Of a stretch of DNA of 64,000 bases, positions 41,829 to 54,310 are shown in pieces; the first letter of the stretch is position 1, and every line of letters begins with the position of its first letter. The DNA lies in assembly GCF_000315625.1 (NCBI RefSeq), contig NW_005434631.1, forward strand, positions 145,601-209,600. Direction: 5' to 3'. The position numbers were made by a program, and so were the translations under genes. The notes under the pieces were generated by a model. It did no database searches, was not told where the DNA came from, and worked only from the letters and a program-made list of their open reading frames with translations. This DNA comes from Guillardia theta CCMP2712 (taxonomy: Eukaryota > Cryptophyceae > Pyrenomonadales > Geminigeraceae).

Positions 41829-42649
41829 TTGCTTCTATTTCTAGGCAAATGAAGCTTCAAGTGAGGCATTCAGAAAATGTCACGTTCAACAAGAAGAAAC
41901 CAAATTTTCACCCTCTACAAAATCATCCTAGAGGCAGAAAGAATGGGAGATTTCACAACACAGGGTGGCGTTGACAGATCTCAGTAAAGCATGACAACAG
42001 TGTTTCGTATTAACTGTTTCTCACTCTCTCAGTCTGTCAATCTCTTACTTTGCTTGTCCTTTCCTGTCCTGCTATCGGGGTTCCTCTACCCATTTTCTAC
42101 CTTCCTCCCGCTGTTTCCCTTCCCACTACCCACCCTCTGTATCACTCCTTCCTTTCATATCACCCCCATTACACATCATCAAATAACCCTACCCCCAATT
42201 ATGACGAAGATGAATAGAGGCTTATACCCCCTAGTCAGCAACCGTGGTTATAGTACCCCACCTCATTGCTGACTACCCTCACCCTGTAGTTTCCCATCCC
42301 CGCTCCTCTTCCCTGGGCTGCTTTCTGATTTCTTCCTCCCTCGGTTCCTTCTCTCCCCTCCCCTCTCTCCCTTCCCCTTCTCCTCCCCCTCTTCTCTCCC
42401 TTCTCTCTCCTCCCTCCCATCTTCTGTCACCCTTCCTTGTCCATCTTCAGCTCCTCCGTCCCTCCTCGCCTTGTCTGTGTTGGCCACTCACCACGTGCTT
42501 GGACCTGCCTTTCATACTCGTCCTCGCCTCTTGTAACATCACATCATACGTTTAGACCGAAATATTCCTCCTTGTAGCCCAAATCTTGAAGATCCTCCTC
42601 CTCCTCCTCCTCCTCCCTCTCCCTTCCCTCAATCTTAGCTTCACCCATC
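41829..42649. other. Spacer between tandem CCHC and HDAC genes
   Basis: May hold a last CCHC-gene exon at about 41846-41930. The rest is C/T-rich with 'accccc' words at 42130-42290 and a polypyrimidine tract 42340-42430, ending in (CTC)n at 42596-42618 right before the HDAC start codon. Confidence 0.4.
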
Positions 42650-44572
42650 ATGGCGCGCCGATCACGGGTGGCATACATTCATGACCCAGAGGTCGGCCTG
42701 TTCTACTATGGCCCCTCTCACCCCATGAAGCCGCACAGGATGCAGGTGGCCCACCAGCTCATCCTCGGGTACGAGCTCCACCACAAGATGAGTTGCTACA
42801 GGCCCCATAAGGCGTCTCCTGCAGAGATGAGGAAATTCCACACGGAGGAATACATCGACTTCCTCCTCAAGATCACACCAGACAACATGCATGAGATGGC
42901 AGACAGGATGAAGCAGCACAACGTGGGGTTCGTGGGGCAGTACGACTGTCCTGTCTTCGATGGTATCTTCCCCTTCTGCCAGATCTTCACGGGATCTTCG
43001 CTGGACGGGGCAGCGAAGCTCATGGATGGGAGCGCAGACATTGCCATCAACTGGTCAGGAGGGCTTCATCATGCGAAGAGCGACGAGGCCTCGGGCTTCT
43101 GCTACATCAACGACATCGTTCTGGCCATCCTGGAGCTGCTCAAGTTCTTCCCTCGCGTCCTTTACATCGATATCGATGTGCATCATGGAGACGGAGTGGA
43201 GGAGGCGTTCATCAACACAGACAGAGTTATGACAGCCTCCTTCCACAAGTACGACGGCAACTTCTTCCCGCAGACTGGTGACGTCACAGACGTCGGGGAA
43301 GGGGCGGGGAAATACTGCTCTGTGAACGTGCCGCTGCACGATGGGATAGATGACAGCAGCTTCGAGCAGATCTTCAAGCCCATCATCCGAGAGATCATTG
43401 GGACCTACGACCCCAAGGCCATCGTCATGCAGTGCGGAGCTGACAGCCTGGCAGGGGACAGGCTGGGAGTGTTCAACCTCTCGGTCCATGCGCATGGCGA
43501 GTGCGTGTCGTTCCTCAAAGGGTTCAACATCCCGATGCTGGTGGTGGGGGGAGGCGGATACATCATCAGAAATGTGGCAAGATGCTGGGCATGGGAGACG
43601 GCGATCTTGACGGACTCGCAAGTCTCCAATGACCTTCCGTGGAATGATTACTGGGCTTACTTCGCGCCCTCCTACCAGCTCCATGCTGATTTACGGTGAG
43701 GGATGGGTGGGCTGGGAGGTTAGAGGGTGAACGCAGCACTAGAGAGATTGGAAGGTGGTGAGGGGAGGAAGTTTCTGTTGTTGGAGTCGTTGTGTTTTGA
43801 CATCTTTGCTTCTTTTTCCTCCTCCCTCTTGTTCTCCTTCGTTTGCTCCCTTCCTCCCCTCCCTCCCTCCCTCCCTCCCTCCCTCCCTCCCTCCCTCCCT
43901 CCCTTCTGTCTTTTCCCTCTGATCAGCGGGAAGGATTGGACGTACTCGGAGAACCAAAACACGCGCGAGTACCTGGAGAACGTGAGGAATACGGTGCTGA
44001 AGAATCTGCGCTGCCTACAAGGAGCTCCTTCTGTGCAGATGCAGCAGCTTCCCCCTGCCCTCTACGTCGACATGGACAGTGAGGATGAGGACGAGCTGAC
44101 TGATGACCAGAAGAGGGTGCGGGACCTCGAGCGGGCGATAGGTGAGATGGAGTTGGGATGGCGAGAGAGGGTGGAGGTGGAAGAGTTAGCAAGGGAGGGA
44201 GGGAGGGAGGGAGGGAGTGGAGATGAAACATGGATAGGCGAATAATGTTTGTGATTGTGCTCGGATGGTGGATAAAGTAGGCAGAAGAAGGATGGAGGAA
44301 GGGCAGGGTGAATGAAGGATCAGGGGGAGGTGAGAGTGTGGAGCAGGAGGGGGGCAGGAGTGGGGGACGAAATTGGTCACTTGTGCTGACGGGGGCGATC
44401 AGAACATCCTGGGGAGTACTTTCCTCCCGAGAAGTTCACGGTGAAGGATGCTGGACACGTTTCTGCGAGGATGGATGGGACAGGTGAGGAAGAGGAGGAT
44501 TTCGTTTCTCCTCCTTGAGCTGACGAACCTGCAGGGATGAAGAGGGAGAGAGACTGGGAGGCAACAAGTTGA
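42650..44572 (+). CDS. HDAC: Class I histone deacetylase
   Basis: Removes acetyl groups from histone lysines in nuclear corepressor complexes. Exons 42650-43695, 43927-44141, 44403-44483 and 44535-44572 give 459 residues. The zinc-dependent catalytic domain is complete: HPMKPHRMQ near the N-terminus, active-site [20 protein letters not shown] with the His-His pair, zinc-ligand Asp and His in [16 protein letters not shown], the second Asp ligand region [13 protein letters not shown], and [15 protein letters not shown] with the catalytic Tyr-containing loop. The sequence follows the RPD3/HDAC1-3 type throughout. The C-terminal tail is acidic ([12 protein letters not shown]) and short. The large first exon is unusual for this region. 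Intron 1 contains a (CCCT)n run. The small final exons rest on GT-AG and phase agreement and are less sure than exon 1. Confidence 0.95.
43855..43908. repeat. (CCCT)n in HDAC intron 1
   Basis: About eleven 4-bp units within the intron, acting as an exaggerated polypyrimidine tract before the acceptor at 43926. Confidence 0.93.
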
Positions 44573-44628
44573 CAGACGGGGGGAGGAAGGAATGTGAAGA
44601 GATGAATCAAGTAAAGCAGACAGATGAT

Positions 44629-46890
44629 TTACTGGCGCTGGAAGGTGGCAGGGAATTTCTGTAGATAATGCAGATAAGGGAAGGAGTAGGAGCTGGTGGA
44701 GGAAGGCGGCTGGGGTGGTGGGGGGAAGGGGAGGGGGTTGTTGACGTAGCTCATAAGGCAACTCGTTGATAGAGCAGAAGCGTCGGGGCCCTTTTCCCTG
44801 CAAGCATCCTTGATTTCAACAAGGTAGCGAAGAGACGGGGGGTGGGTGGGTGGGAGGAAGTGAGTGACGGAGAAGGAGGGGTAGAAAAAGATAGGAAGAG
44901 GCAGACCAGTCTTCTTGTTGCGTTGATTGATCCACTGAGCGATGAGTCAGAGGAGATGTCCGTATGAGAAGCGGGTTGAAGAGGACAAGAAGAGGGAAGG
45001 AGAGGAAGGAGGCCGAGAAAGAGAAACTTGCCTGATGGAAGTAACAAGACCAAAATTTCTTCAACACACTCGTCATCCTTTCACAGCAAAGACGTTCAGC
45101 CTCTCACCGCATCTTGTTGGCTCGCATGCTCCTTCACAGCCCTCTGCTCCATCATCACTGGGAGCGGAGAGAAGGAGGAATAGGATGGTAGCAGCGATGC
45201 GGCATTGACGAGGATGTGGTGGTGAGTGTAGATGAGGACGAGAAGAGAAAGAGGAGGGAAGAGTGAAGGAGGACAGGCAGGAGCGATCCTTTACCTCCTC
45301 CTCTTCTCCTTCTTCGTGTCCAGGGTAACAAGTGACGCTGACGCATCCTCCCACCTGTTTGTGTCCTCTCAACACTGTGAAACGAAAGAAAAGCGAGAAG
45401 AACAGCACAAATCAGGACAAAGGGTGGTGGTGGTGGTGGTGGTGGTGGTGGTGGTGGTAGTGGTGGTGGCAGTGGTAGTGGGGGTGGTGGTGGCCTACTT
45501 TCAAGGCTCGCTGAGATGACTCGATGGTAGGGATAGTAACTTCGCTCGTCGTAATGATCGACTTATCCCCTCCTGCCCATCTCGTCAGCCCTCCCGCCTC
45601 CCAACCTCCCGCCTCTACCGCTTTCCTTCATTCTCCCTTCATCTACATCTATTCTCTTCACTTCTCCTCCCACCTTCTTACCACACCCTTGAACCTCTAT
45701 CCGCTCCCCCGACTCCCTCTCCAATCACCTGGTAGGTAACCCAAGTTGAAAACCACCAACCTCACACTGTCCTCCTCCTGCGATCTGAGAACATCCAGGT
45801 GGCTCTTCCTCCTCCACTCCACCACCACTGTCACGTCCTCCCCTCCTTCTCCCCTCCCCGAGCAGACCCAGACGTCCTCGCTCCTCTCCTCGATCGACAT
45901 GTCCAGCTCCTCCTTCACCAGCTTCTTCGATCGCTCGAGAGCCACTTGTTGGATGTCACAGGTGACGACTTCTCCTCCTCCTCCTCTAGCGACGCATCGG
46001 ATGAGATGCAGCGTGTCATAGCTGCGAGAGAAACTGATGAGAAGGAGAGGAGGAGAGGAGGAGAAGAATGAGCGCGGCAGAGGACAGGAAGGCAAAGCTA
46101 GAGAAAGAGGCAAGTCGGGAACGGATGCGAGAGGACGGAGAAGGGGGAGGGGGAGGGGGAGGGGGGAAAGGCGAAGGAGGAGGAGGACGAGGAGGAGGAC
46201 GAGGAGGTAGTGGTGGTGGTGGTGGATGCGAGAATTTCCCACCCGTTCCCACAAGTCGCATCGATCACTCTGTCGCCTGCACGGATGATTGACTTCCAGT
46301 ACGTGTGGGCAATGTCGGTATGAGGATGAAGAACAATCTGATGCTCAGGTCAAAGAATTCCTCCACCACAACACGCTCCTGCTCCCGTTGCTCCCGCTAC
46401 TGCTCCCGCTACTGCTCCCGCTACTGCTCCCGCTACTGCTCCCGCTACTGCTCCCGCTACTGCTCCCGCTACTGCTCCTGCTCCCAACTTCTAATGCCCT
46501 TCACTGCATCTCCTCACCCCCATCCGCATAAATTCGATGAAGTTGTTTCGTTCCTCTTTCCTTTCCTTCTCCTTACCGTGTCTGGGATCGGGTGTCCATT
46601 CCACTGCCGCACTGGAGGAAGAGGAGGAGAATTTGCTGGGGAAGAGAGAGATATCTGCGACGTTGAAGAACAACTTCTGTATGGTATGGAGATTAGCCCT
46701 GAATCCTCCCTCTGCCCCCCCTTCCCCCCACCCTTCGCAGCTCCCTCCTCTCGGTCCTCCTCCTACCTCGCAGTCCTCAATACTCGGCTCCAATTTCTCC
46801 TCTCTGGGGCGCAAACACTCCTTCCCTGTCTCGCCAGGAGGGCTGGAAGTTTGCGAGAGCATGCGAAACTGACAGCAAGATTAGCATCAT
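44629..46890 (-). CDS. MnmM/YtqB-type class I SAM methyltransferase with N-terminal targeting leader
   Basis: The PF06962-type family (bacterial YtqB, recently assigned as the tRNA wobble-uridine methyltransferase MnmM) is recognised from: IAHTYWKSIIRAGDRVIDATCGNG (motif I, about 46245-46315; next residues hidden by an intron), TLHLIRCVARGGGG and VTCDIQQVALERSKKLV (about 45900-46000), VVFNLGYLPGGDKSIITT (about 45560-45750 across an intron), CVSVTCYPGHEEGEEE (about 45325), AVKEHASQQDA, WINQRNKKTGLPLP (about 44900), and YLVEIKDACREKG. Upstream, MLILLSVSHALANFQPSW at 46890 looks like a signal peptide and is followed by a Ser-rich exon (PSKFSSSSSSAA), suggesting an imported, possibly plastid, enzyme. 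One intron (donor at about 45029) uses GC-AG. The N-terminal junctions and 3' end are provisional. Confidence 0.75.
45424..45500. repeat. (GGT)n microsatellite in an intron
   Basis: About 25 imperfect GGT units inside an intron of the minus-strand methyltransferase gene. Confidence 0.93.
46380..46486. repeat. 12-bp tandem repeat 'ccgctactgctc'
   Basis: Eight to nine near-perfect copies, within a probable intron of the minus-strand methyltransferase gene between the Ser-rich leader exon and the IVLHPHTDIAH exon. Confidence 0.93.
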
Positions 46891-47992
<1,102 letters not shown>

Positions 47993-50279
47993 TTGAAGCT
48001 CCCCTGCAAGGAAAGTCCAGCTTCACCAATGGCTGTCAAGGACAGCTGCAGCTGTGTCCATCGTAAGGCTCGCACCCCCCTTGACAAGATCTCGCTGGAT
48101 GATGAGGAACGGAAGGTCTCGCTGGATAAAGGCAGTGCTCAAGCAGTCAAGCAGGGAGTGCTCGTGAAGCAGGGCAATAGGTGGCGGAAGGTATGGAACG
48201 AGCGATATGTCATCCTCGACCACAAATCTCTGCGATACTACGCGTCAGGAGCGCAGGACGGTGCGCCTCGAGGAAAGATCCACCTCGGGCCAAGGACGAC
48301 TGTGTGCAAGCTCGACGGCGGCAAGGCTCCGAGGATCAGAGGAGCAGGGTTGGACTGGAAGGGAGTGCAGGTGGGGCACGGCATGCCCTTCTGCTTTCAG
48401 ATCACAACAGATTTGAACGAGAGCTTCCTGTTTCAGGCCCTGTCGGACAATGACAGGAACAACTGGATCCAGGCGATTCAACAGTGTTTGGATGGCTTGG
48501 CCGTCAATGGGGTTGAGCGAGAGACAGCAAAGGGCAAGAAGAGAAAGGAAGAGTTCGACAGCCTACCTTGTAAGATCGTCCTTGGGGATGACGACGATAT
48601 CATCTCAGGAGGCTTCTTGTCCGAGGGGTTGGAGAAACAGATCAAAAGCGCCCTGCAGAAGAAATCAGACGTGCTCAACAAGTCAGACCCAGCTGCCAAG
48701 AACAAGGGCAGATCGCAAGGGAAGGCCGAGGAGATTGTGGATGAGCGGAGAGAGCCGCCGACCACCATCGACGACAGAGGACTCGGTTCGGTAGGAGGGC
48801 TCCCTGGCAAGGCGAGGAACTTCACTCTCTGTGGGATCCGGTCAGGTTGCATGTCAAAGGAAGGCGGGTCGTCCAGCTGGTTTCCCCTCTGCGATCGAAA
48901 TCCTCCGACCACCTACGAGAGCAGCAGCCCTCAGAACTCTTCGCCTGAAGCTCATCCGGTCTGTCCTCCTGCTGACGTTGCCAGCAGTGACCCTCCCCAC
49001 CCGCAGGATGCTTTCCCTCTTAGCCCGAGGAGCGCAGGGGATAGGAAGCAGGATGCAGAGGCTACCAGGCAGTACCAGGTAGGTGGCCTGAGAGATGTTT
49101 CTGCTCTTGTGTGAGAGACTCGCACAGGTTGGAACCACCGACGTGCAAAGGAAGACAAAAGCGATTTTATCTAAGAACGTCCCGAAACCTCAGTTTACCA
49201 AGAAGTCGAAAGAGTCGAAGGAACGCAAGGCAGATATGGAGAACTCCTCGCCCATCTTGAAGGTCCTCGACAACCATGGCAACAGAAAGGTGTCGCCAAC
49301 TGTCTTCCCTCTAAGTTCTCACCCACCTGCTAGATCGCCGAAGCAATCTACGAGTTCAAGGGGGAGGAGACTGACGAGATCGACCTGGAGATCGGTAAAG
49401 TTGCTGAACACGATGACATGAAGCTTAACCCTGGTATGTCAGGCGACAAAGTTGCCATCATCGAAGAGTTCGACGATGGTTGGTGTCAGGTCCGTACTCT
49501 ATCACTGACTGCTCCTATCTCCCTACCTCTCCACTGTCTGTCCCCTTTCCCCTACCTCAATTCTCCCTCTTCCTGCCTTCCCTCCCGGCTCACTGTCATT
49601 TCCCCTACACAGATCCAACTGCTCGGTCCGGGTGCCAAGAGAGCGAAGGAGCTCGATGCCATGATGAAGGTCCTGTTCAGGAGCATGTCTAACACCCGTC
49701 CTCACGCGTGGGCAGGAGGGGAAACACGAGGAGATCGCGGGGTGGAGGAAGAAAGGGATTGTGCCGAGAAGCTACTTGCAGATCATCAACCCTGACATGC
49801 CCAACGAGCCGCACGCGGGGCATGAGGTGAGGCCACCGGGTGCTCTGCAACCTCGTCGCAGGCTAACCTCCTCCCCTCCAGAATGAATCCGCACAGAACG
49901 TCTCTGCGTCAGTGTTGAGTGACAGCAAGACGGAGGAGCATGTGAGCTCTTCTAGGTAGTTGGACTTGGCGTGCAAATGTCTCTCCTCCTTACGATCTGC
50001 AGCGGTGCGGAATCTCCCAAGGAAGACCGTCATGGTGATCTCCCGCCTACAATTCTTCGGCGCCATGACGAGACAAAGGTAATTCGTGCATGCGACCTTG
50101 ACGATGTTGTGGCATGATCATAATGAAAGGAGGCGACAACACCGAATGACAGTGTCGTGAAGAACAACCCTCAGACGAACGGAACGAAGTCGATAGTGTT
50201 TGATGTACAGGACGAAGAGGAGACATCTGGATGCTGTGTGAGGTGCTTCTCTTTCAAGAAGCCGAAGAATGTTTTGTGA
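47993..50279 (+). CDS. PH and SH3 domain adaptor protein
   Basis: Exon 1 (47993 to about 49078) encodes a PH domain at residues about 45-160: AVKQGVLVKQGNRWRKVWNE, RYVILDHKSLRYYASG, FCFQITTDLNESFLFQALSD, then the conserved Trp in NNWIQAIQQCLDGL. PH domains bind phosphoinositides. A long disordered, Pro/Ser-rich part follows. Later exons build one SH3 domain: AEAIYEFKGEETDEIDLEIG, DKVAIIEEFDDGWCQ, an insert, GWRKKGIVPRSYLQII; the ALYDF-like, W and PxxY landmarks are all there. The last exon (50131-50279) ends CCVRCFSFKKPKNVL-stop, a Cys pair with basic residues that could be lipidated and hold the protein at a membrane. The N-terminus also has Cys-rich CSCVHRK. The SH3 insert boundaries and the exons around 49900-50080 are provisional. 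Probably a signalling or cytoskeletal adaptor. Confidence 0.8.
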
Positions 50280-51381
50280 GAAATGTACATGACAACAAGT
50301 GAGGAGAGGAATGAACAGACTATTCTTTGCTGTCCTCCCTCCTCACTACTTCCTCCTCCTCCTCCTCCTCCTCCTCCTCCTCCTCCTCCTCCTCCTCCTC
50401 CCTCCCATTCTCTCAGCTCTGCGCTCGACCAGCCTCAATTTTTCATGCCCTCACCCACCCCTTCTAACCCACTGATAATGGAGGGGGTGGGTCATGGACC
50501 CTCATGAACTAAAAGGACGGGGTGGGTCCTTTAGAACTCTGACGACTGAGGGGGTGGGGAGAATTTGTGTCGGTGGGGTAGATCGTTGACACGGGTGGGT
50601 CATTATGATATGAGGTAGGGGTGGTACATAATTTTTGTGCACCCATAGTTTTGACTGAAAACAGACCCCATCCATGAGGGATTTGCCTCACCCCCTCATC
50701 AACAGGGGGGTCCGACTGCTGGAAATAGGGTGGGGTGAAGGTGGGTGTGTGGTGGCTTGCCGAGGTAGTGAAAAATGCGATAAGCGATGCGCTGAAATAG
50801 GAGAGGAGGGAAGGGGAGGGAGGGGAGCAGGGGAGGGAGAGGAGGAGAGGATAGGAGAGGAGAGGATGTGAGAAGAGGACAGAAGAGTGAAGGAGAATGA
50901 GAGCCAGGCAAACAAGCAGAAGCGAAATGCAGCAGGGAGAAAACGCCGGAGCAAGTATTTGAAAAATCAGAAGAGGAGCATGAGTGGCGAAAGGAAAGAT
51001 CAAGACACAGAAGGGCGAGAGAAGAGGATGAATGAAAAAGAGAGACAGAAGAGACGAGGAGAAGTTGGTAGCAGAGCATGTTCATTCGAGAAGAGCACCA
51101 CAAGAATCTTGAACTGGGGACGCATGTTGTGAAGGAAATGTGATTAGACGCAAGGAGATCGGAACGACGGGGTTGAAGGAGGGAATGATATAAAACCTCA
51201 AGTTACTTCACTCGAACGACAACGCACCAGGGCACGCATGCTATGCAACAATCCGATGCCTTCGATAGATTGCATTGGAACAAATGCACCCCCCAGTATG
51301 AATTCATACAACCTGACCCAACGCTACTGCTACTTTCATGGTTTGAATGGTTTCCCGTTTTGATTGCCACTGGTGTGCAGG
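50280..51381. other. Spacer with (CCT)n and GGGGT tracts
   Basis: (CCT)n at about 50352-50402, 'ggggtgggt' tract at 50480-50720 and a purine-rich stretch 50770-51060. Direct phrases of the type 'ggggtgggtc' recur four times. No gene called; upstream exons of the next gene cannot be excluded at 51240-51380. Confidence 0.4.
50350..50403. repeat. (CCT)n microsatellite
   Basis: About 17 CCT units just downstream of the PH-SH3 gene stop codon at 50277-50279, probably in or after its 3' untranslated region. Confidence 0.93.
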
Positions 51382-52001
51382 ATGAGAAGAAGAGGATTTG
51401 GAGGAGGTGGTGGTGGTGGTGGAGGAGGAAGCTTTCGCAACCGAGGAGGAGGTATGCAATCCCCACCCCCACTCCAACCCCCTCCAGCCCATCCACACCC
51501 CTCGCGGTTGGCTTCTCATCGAGCGTAGGTGGAGGACGGGACCAATCTGTGAGCTCGCTGATAGACTTCATGTCCTCCATCGGGTCGATGTCGATGCAGG
51601 TGCGCGCCCGTCCCTGCACGTGACTCAGGTGGAGTCGTGCTAAAGATCTGCAGGTCGACAGCGACGATCTCAAGTCGGCCCTTCAGAGAGCTGGGCACCT
51701 GCTGAAGCAGTTCATCCAGGACGACTCGCAGGCGAGCATTCTGATCCACAACGGCGCGAAAGGATTGTCGGTGTGGTTGGAGGCGCCTTCCGACGCGGAC
51801 ATCAAGAACAGTTTCTCCTTCATCAAGAAAGATGGAGCCCGTCCTGACCCTTCGAAGTGATCCTCCTCCTCCTCCTCCTCCTCCNNNNNNNNNNNNNNNN
51901 NNNNNNNNNNNNNNNNNNNNNNNNNNNNNNNNNNNNNNNNNNNNNNNNNNNNNNNNNNNNNNNNNNNNNNNNNNNNNNNNNNNNCTACCTCCTCCTCGTC
52001 G

Positions 52002-52046
<45 letters not shown>

Positions 52047-54054
52047 CTTTCCTCGTAAGCCCCCCGCTTCACCCAACTCCTGTCTTAGCCTGCACCAACC
52101 CCTCCTCCCCTGCCAGCTTTCCTGTCACTCTCTCCCCTCGCTTCGACTGCATGGCACTGATTTTCACGTTCAGATTTTGGGGGCTATCGCTGTCGTCCAT
52201 GTCTGGAGTGCCGCAGGGCATGAAAGTTCTCACTGAAGAAGAAACTGAAAACTCCCTCAAGGTCAAATATAAGATCCCGACTCCTCACCTCTCCTCTGCT
52301 CCCCTCTGCTCCCCTCTCCTCGTTTCTCCTCCTGTCCTTTCATTGCTAAAATGTGCATGGTTAACAGGAGGCAGTAGTTGCTCCGTCTGTTGCTCCCCCT
52401 CCTTCCCCCTCCGTCGCCCTCCATCGCTCGAGCTCAGAAAATTTTGGCGAAGCCTGGGGATCATCCGCGCCGCCGCCTCCGACTATCCACAGATCTGTGT
52501 CAGAGCCCGTGTTCAACGAGGTTCTCCCTCCTTATCCTCCTCCCTCTCTCCCGCTCTCGCTCTCGTTTCCTCTCCCCTCTCCTCCTCCCTTCTTCCTCTC
52601 TATCCCCTTTCTCTTCCCCTGTACCTCCATGTTCCCTTTCCTGTTCTTGCTTACTCTCTCCCTTCCTCCCTTGTCCCGTTTCAAGGCTTCCGCTACCCCC
52701 CACCCCCCCCGCATCCTCTGCTACTCCTGGGCATCATCCTCACGTGGTCTCCAGGAGCCGCGAGCGAAGGAGAAGCCGCAGGAAGTCAAGCGAGAGAAGC
52801 CGGCGAGGCCCGAGTTCGAGGGCACGTGGGCAGGTAGGCAGGGCCCTGGCCTCTTAGCGCATCTGACGGTCTGGCATGACAGACGAGTCGGACGATGACG
52901 GTCATTTTCTCGCAAAGCTCCCGGAGCTGCCGGAGATCAGCAAGCGAGAGGCTTCTGCTGAGGACGAGCAAAGGATGGGAGGGGAGCAGGCAAGCAGGAC
53001 AAGCCAACAGGACAGGGGAGAAGCAGCAGATGAGGCGGACGAGGGCAGGCAAGGCAATCGAGATCGCAGGAGGAGAGACACACGCAAGGTGAGGAAGGAA
53101 GACGAGGAGAAGGAGGAGGAGGAGGAGGAGGAAAAGAAACGAGACAGAAACGGTGGATGCAGAACTTGAGTTGTGATGTTTGCCTGGCAGAGGAACGACG
53201 AGCAGCCAATGCGCGAGAGGAACGATTTTCAACCCAACGAGTCTCGCGGTTCGCATGCTCCTGGCCAGTGCCCTCCATGACGTGGCGTGCAGGAAGGGGA
53301 GGAGCAGACCGCGCGAGACGTCCACCACCAGCGAGGAGAGAGCAGAGCGACTACTCGAGCAAAGAGTCCGAGACAAGACCGATGCACACGGGAGGATCGT
53401 GGCAGGCGATGAGAGCAGCGGGAAGGTTCACGTCTCCAATTCCCACTCTGTCTCCTTCCCATTCCTACTTCCCTCCCCTTCATGCTTCCCTTCCTCTTCT
53501 CCACTTCTCTTGCTCCCTCCCCTGTCGCCCTCCTCCTTCCGTCCTATTCCTCGTTCCTCACCTTCTCCGCTCATCCCCTTGTCAGGTACATCCCCCCTGC
53601 CAGGCAGAACTACTACGAGGACCCTCGAGTCGCATCGCATGCAGAGAGGAACGGGCAGGACGGAAACGGGCTGAGGGTCACGGCGACCTCAGACGGCAGC
53701 AGACGCGTCATCTCCTCTCAAGCTAACCAGGGGAGGCAGAACCGCACGAGAGGTAAAGATCCGCCCTTTCCTCCCCTCCCGCCTTGACTCCTATCCCCGA
53801 GTTCTTATTTTCCCCGTCGCCAACCTCCTCTCCCTCACCTTCCCCGTCTCCTCCCTCTCGCTCTCCTCTTCCTCCATCTCTCCTCTCCTGATCTCTTGCT
53901 TACTCACTCGCGCCTGCCAGACGACGAAGGATTTACCGTGCGAGTCGACGAGAACGGAAGCCGGAGGGTCGGGGGAAGAGGCCGAGGGCGGGGGCGGGGG
54001 CGCCAGAGTTATGGAGGAGGAAATTTTAGAGGGGAGGGAGAGGAGAGAGAATGA
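51382..54054 (+). CDS. RG/Gly-rich protein of unknown family, interrupted by an assembly gap
   Basis: I do not recognise the family. The first exon is [20 protein letters not shown]. Exons then read SVSSLIDFMSSIGSMSMQ, and VDSDDLKSALQRAGHLLKQF with IHNGAKGLSVWLEAPSDADI (51655-51859). After the 100-N gap: GVPQGMKVLTEEETENSLK, a Pro/Ser segment, KPARPEFEGTWADESDDDGH (across a splice), HFLAKLPELPE, a highly charged RQGNRDRRRRDTRK part, YIPPARQNYYEDPR, and the last exon GFTVRVDENGSRRV followed by alternating RG and NFRGEGEERE-stop. Two similar pieces, LRVTATSDGSRRV and FTVRVDENGSRRV, suggest a repeated short module. RG-rich tails commonly bind RNA and are arginine-methylated, so an RNA-associated role is inferred. 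Sequence is missing at the gap, so the protein is incomplete. Confidence 0.6.
51885..51984. other. Assembly gap of 100 N
   Basis: Exactly 100 unknown bases, flanked by (CCT)n on the left and (CAT)n on the right. The round length suggests a placeholder, so the true distance is unknown. It falls in an intron or missing exon of the RG-rich gene. Confidence 0.99.
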
Positions 54055-54310
54055 CAACAGTCTGAGCCTAGACAGGAGAATAAACAACTTTCACAAGAAT
54101 AATCTCTGCTGTACAACGAATATCGAAACAATGACGACGACGATGACGACGACGTCAACAATCCCAACATGTCTGACTCACCAAGTTGGCTCCGGCCGGA
54201 GCATCTCACAGCTAATATACAACGAGGTCGCCCCCCTCTACCATTGAGCTACCTCGTACTCCTTCTATCTTCTCCCTCTTGTTTGCTGTTGTGAGCCCTA
54301 TCCTCCCTCC
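54055..54310. other. Convergent spacer with a tRNA-like hairpin
   Basis: On the minus strand at about 54212-54247 the sequence 'acgaggtagctcaatggtag' continues to 'acctcgt', forming a perfect 7-bp stem that resembles a tRNA 5' acceptor and D-arm. No anticodon arm or T-loop (GGTTCGA) follows, so I do not call a tRNA. Confidence 0.4.

Noticed and set aside
43055-43684. 209-aa antisense ORF within HDAC exon 1
   Set aside because: It is a shadow of a highly conserved coding exon with GC-rich third positions.
50509-51132. Several ORFs around the 50.5-51.1 kb spacer
   Set aside because: They are low-complexity purine or pyrimidine tract translations.
54212-54247. A complete tRNA gene
   Set aside because: Only a D-arm-like half; no anticodon stem-loop and no T-loop downstream.
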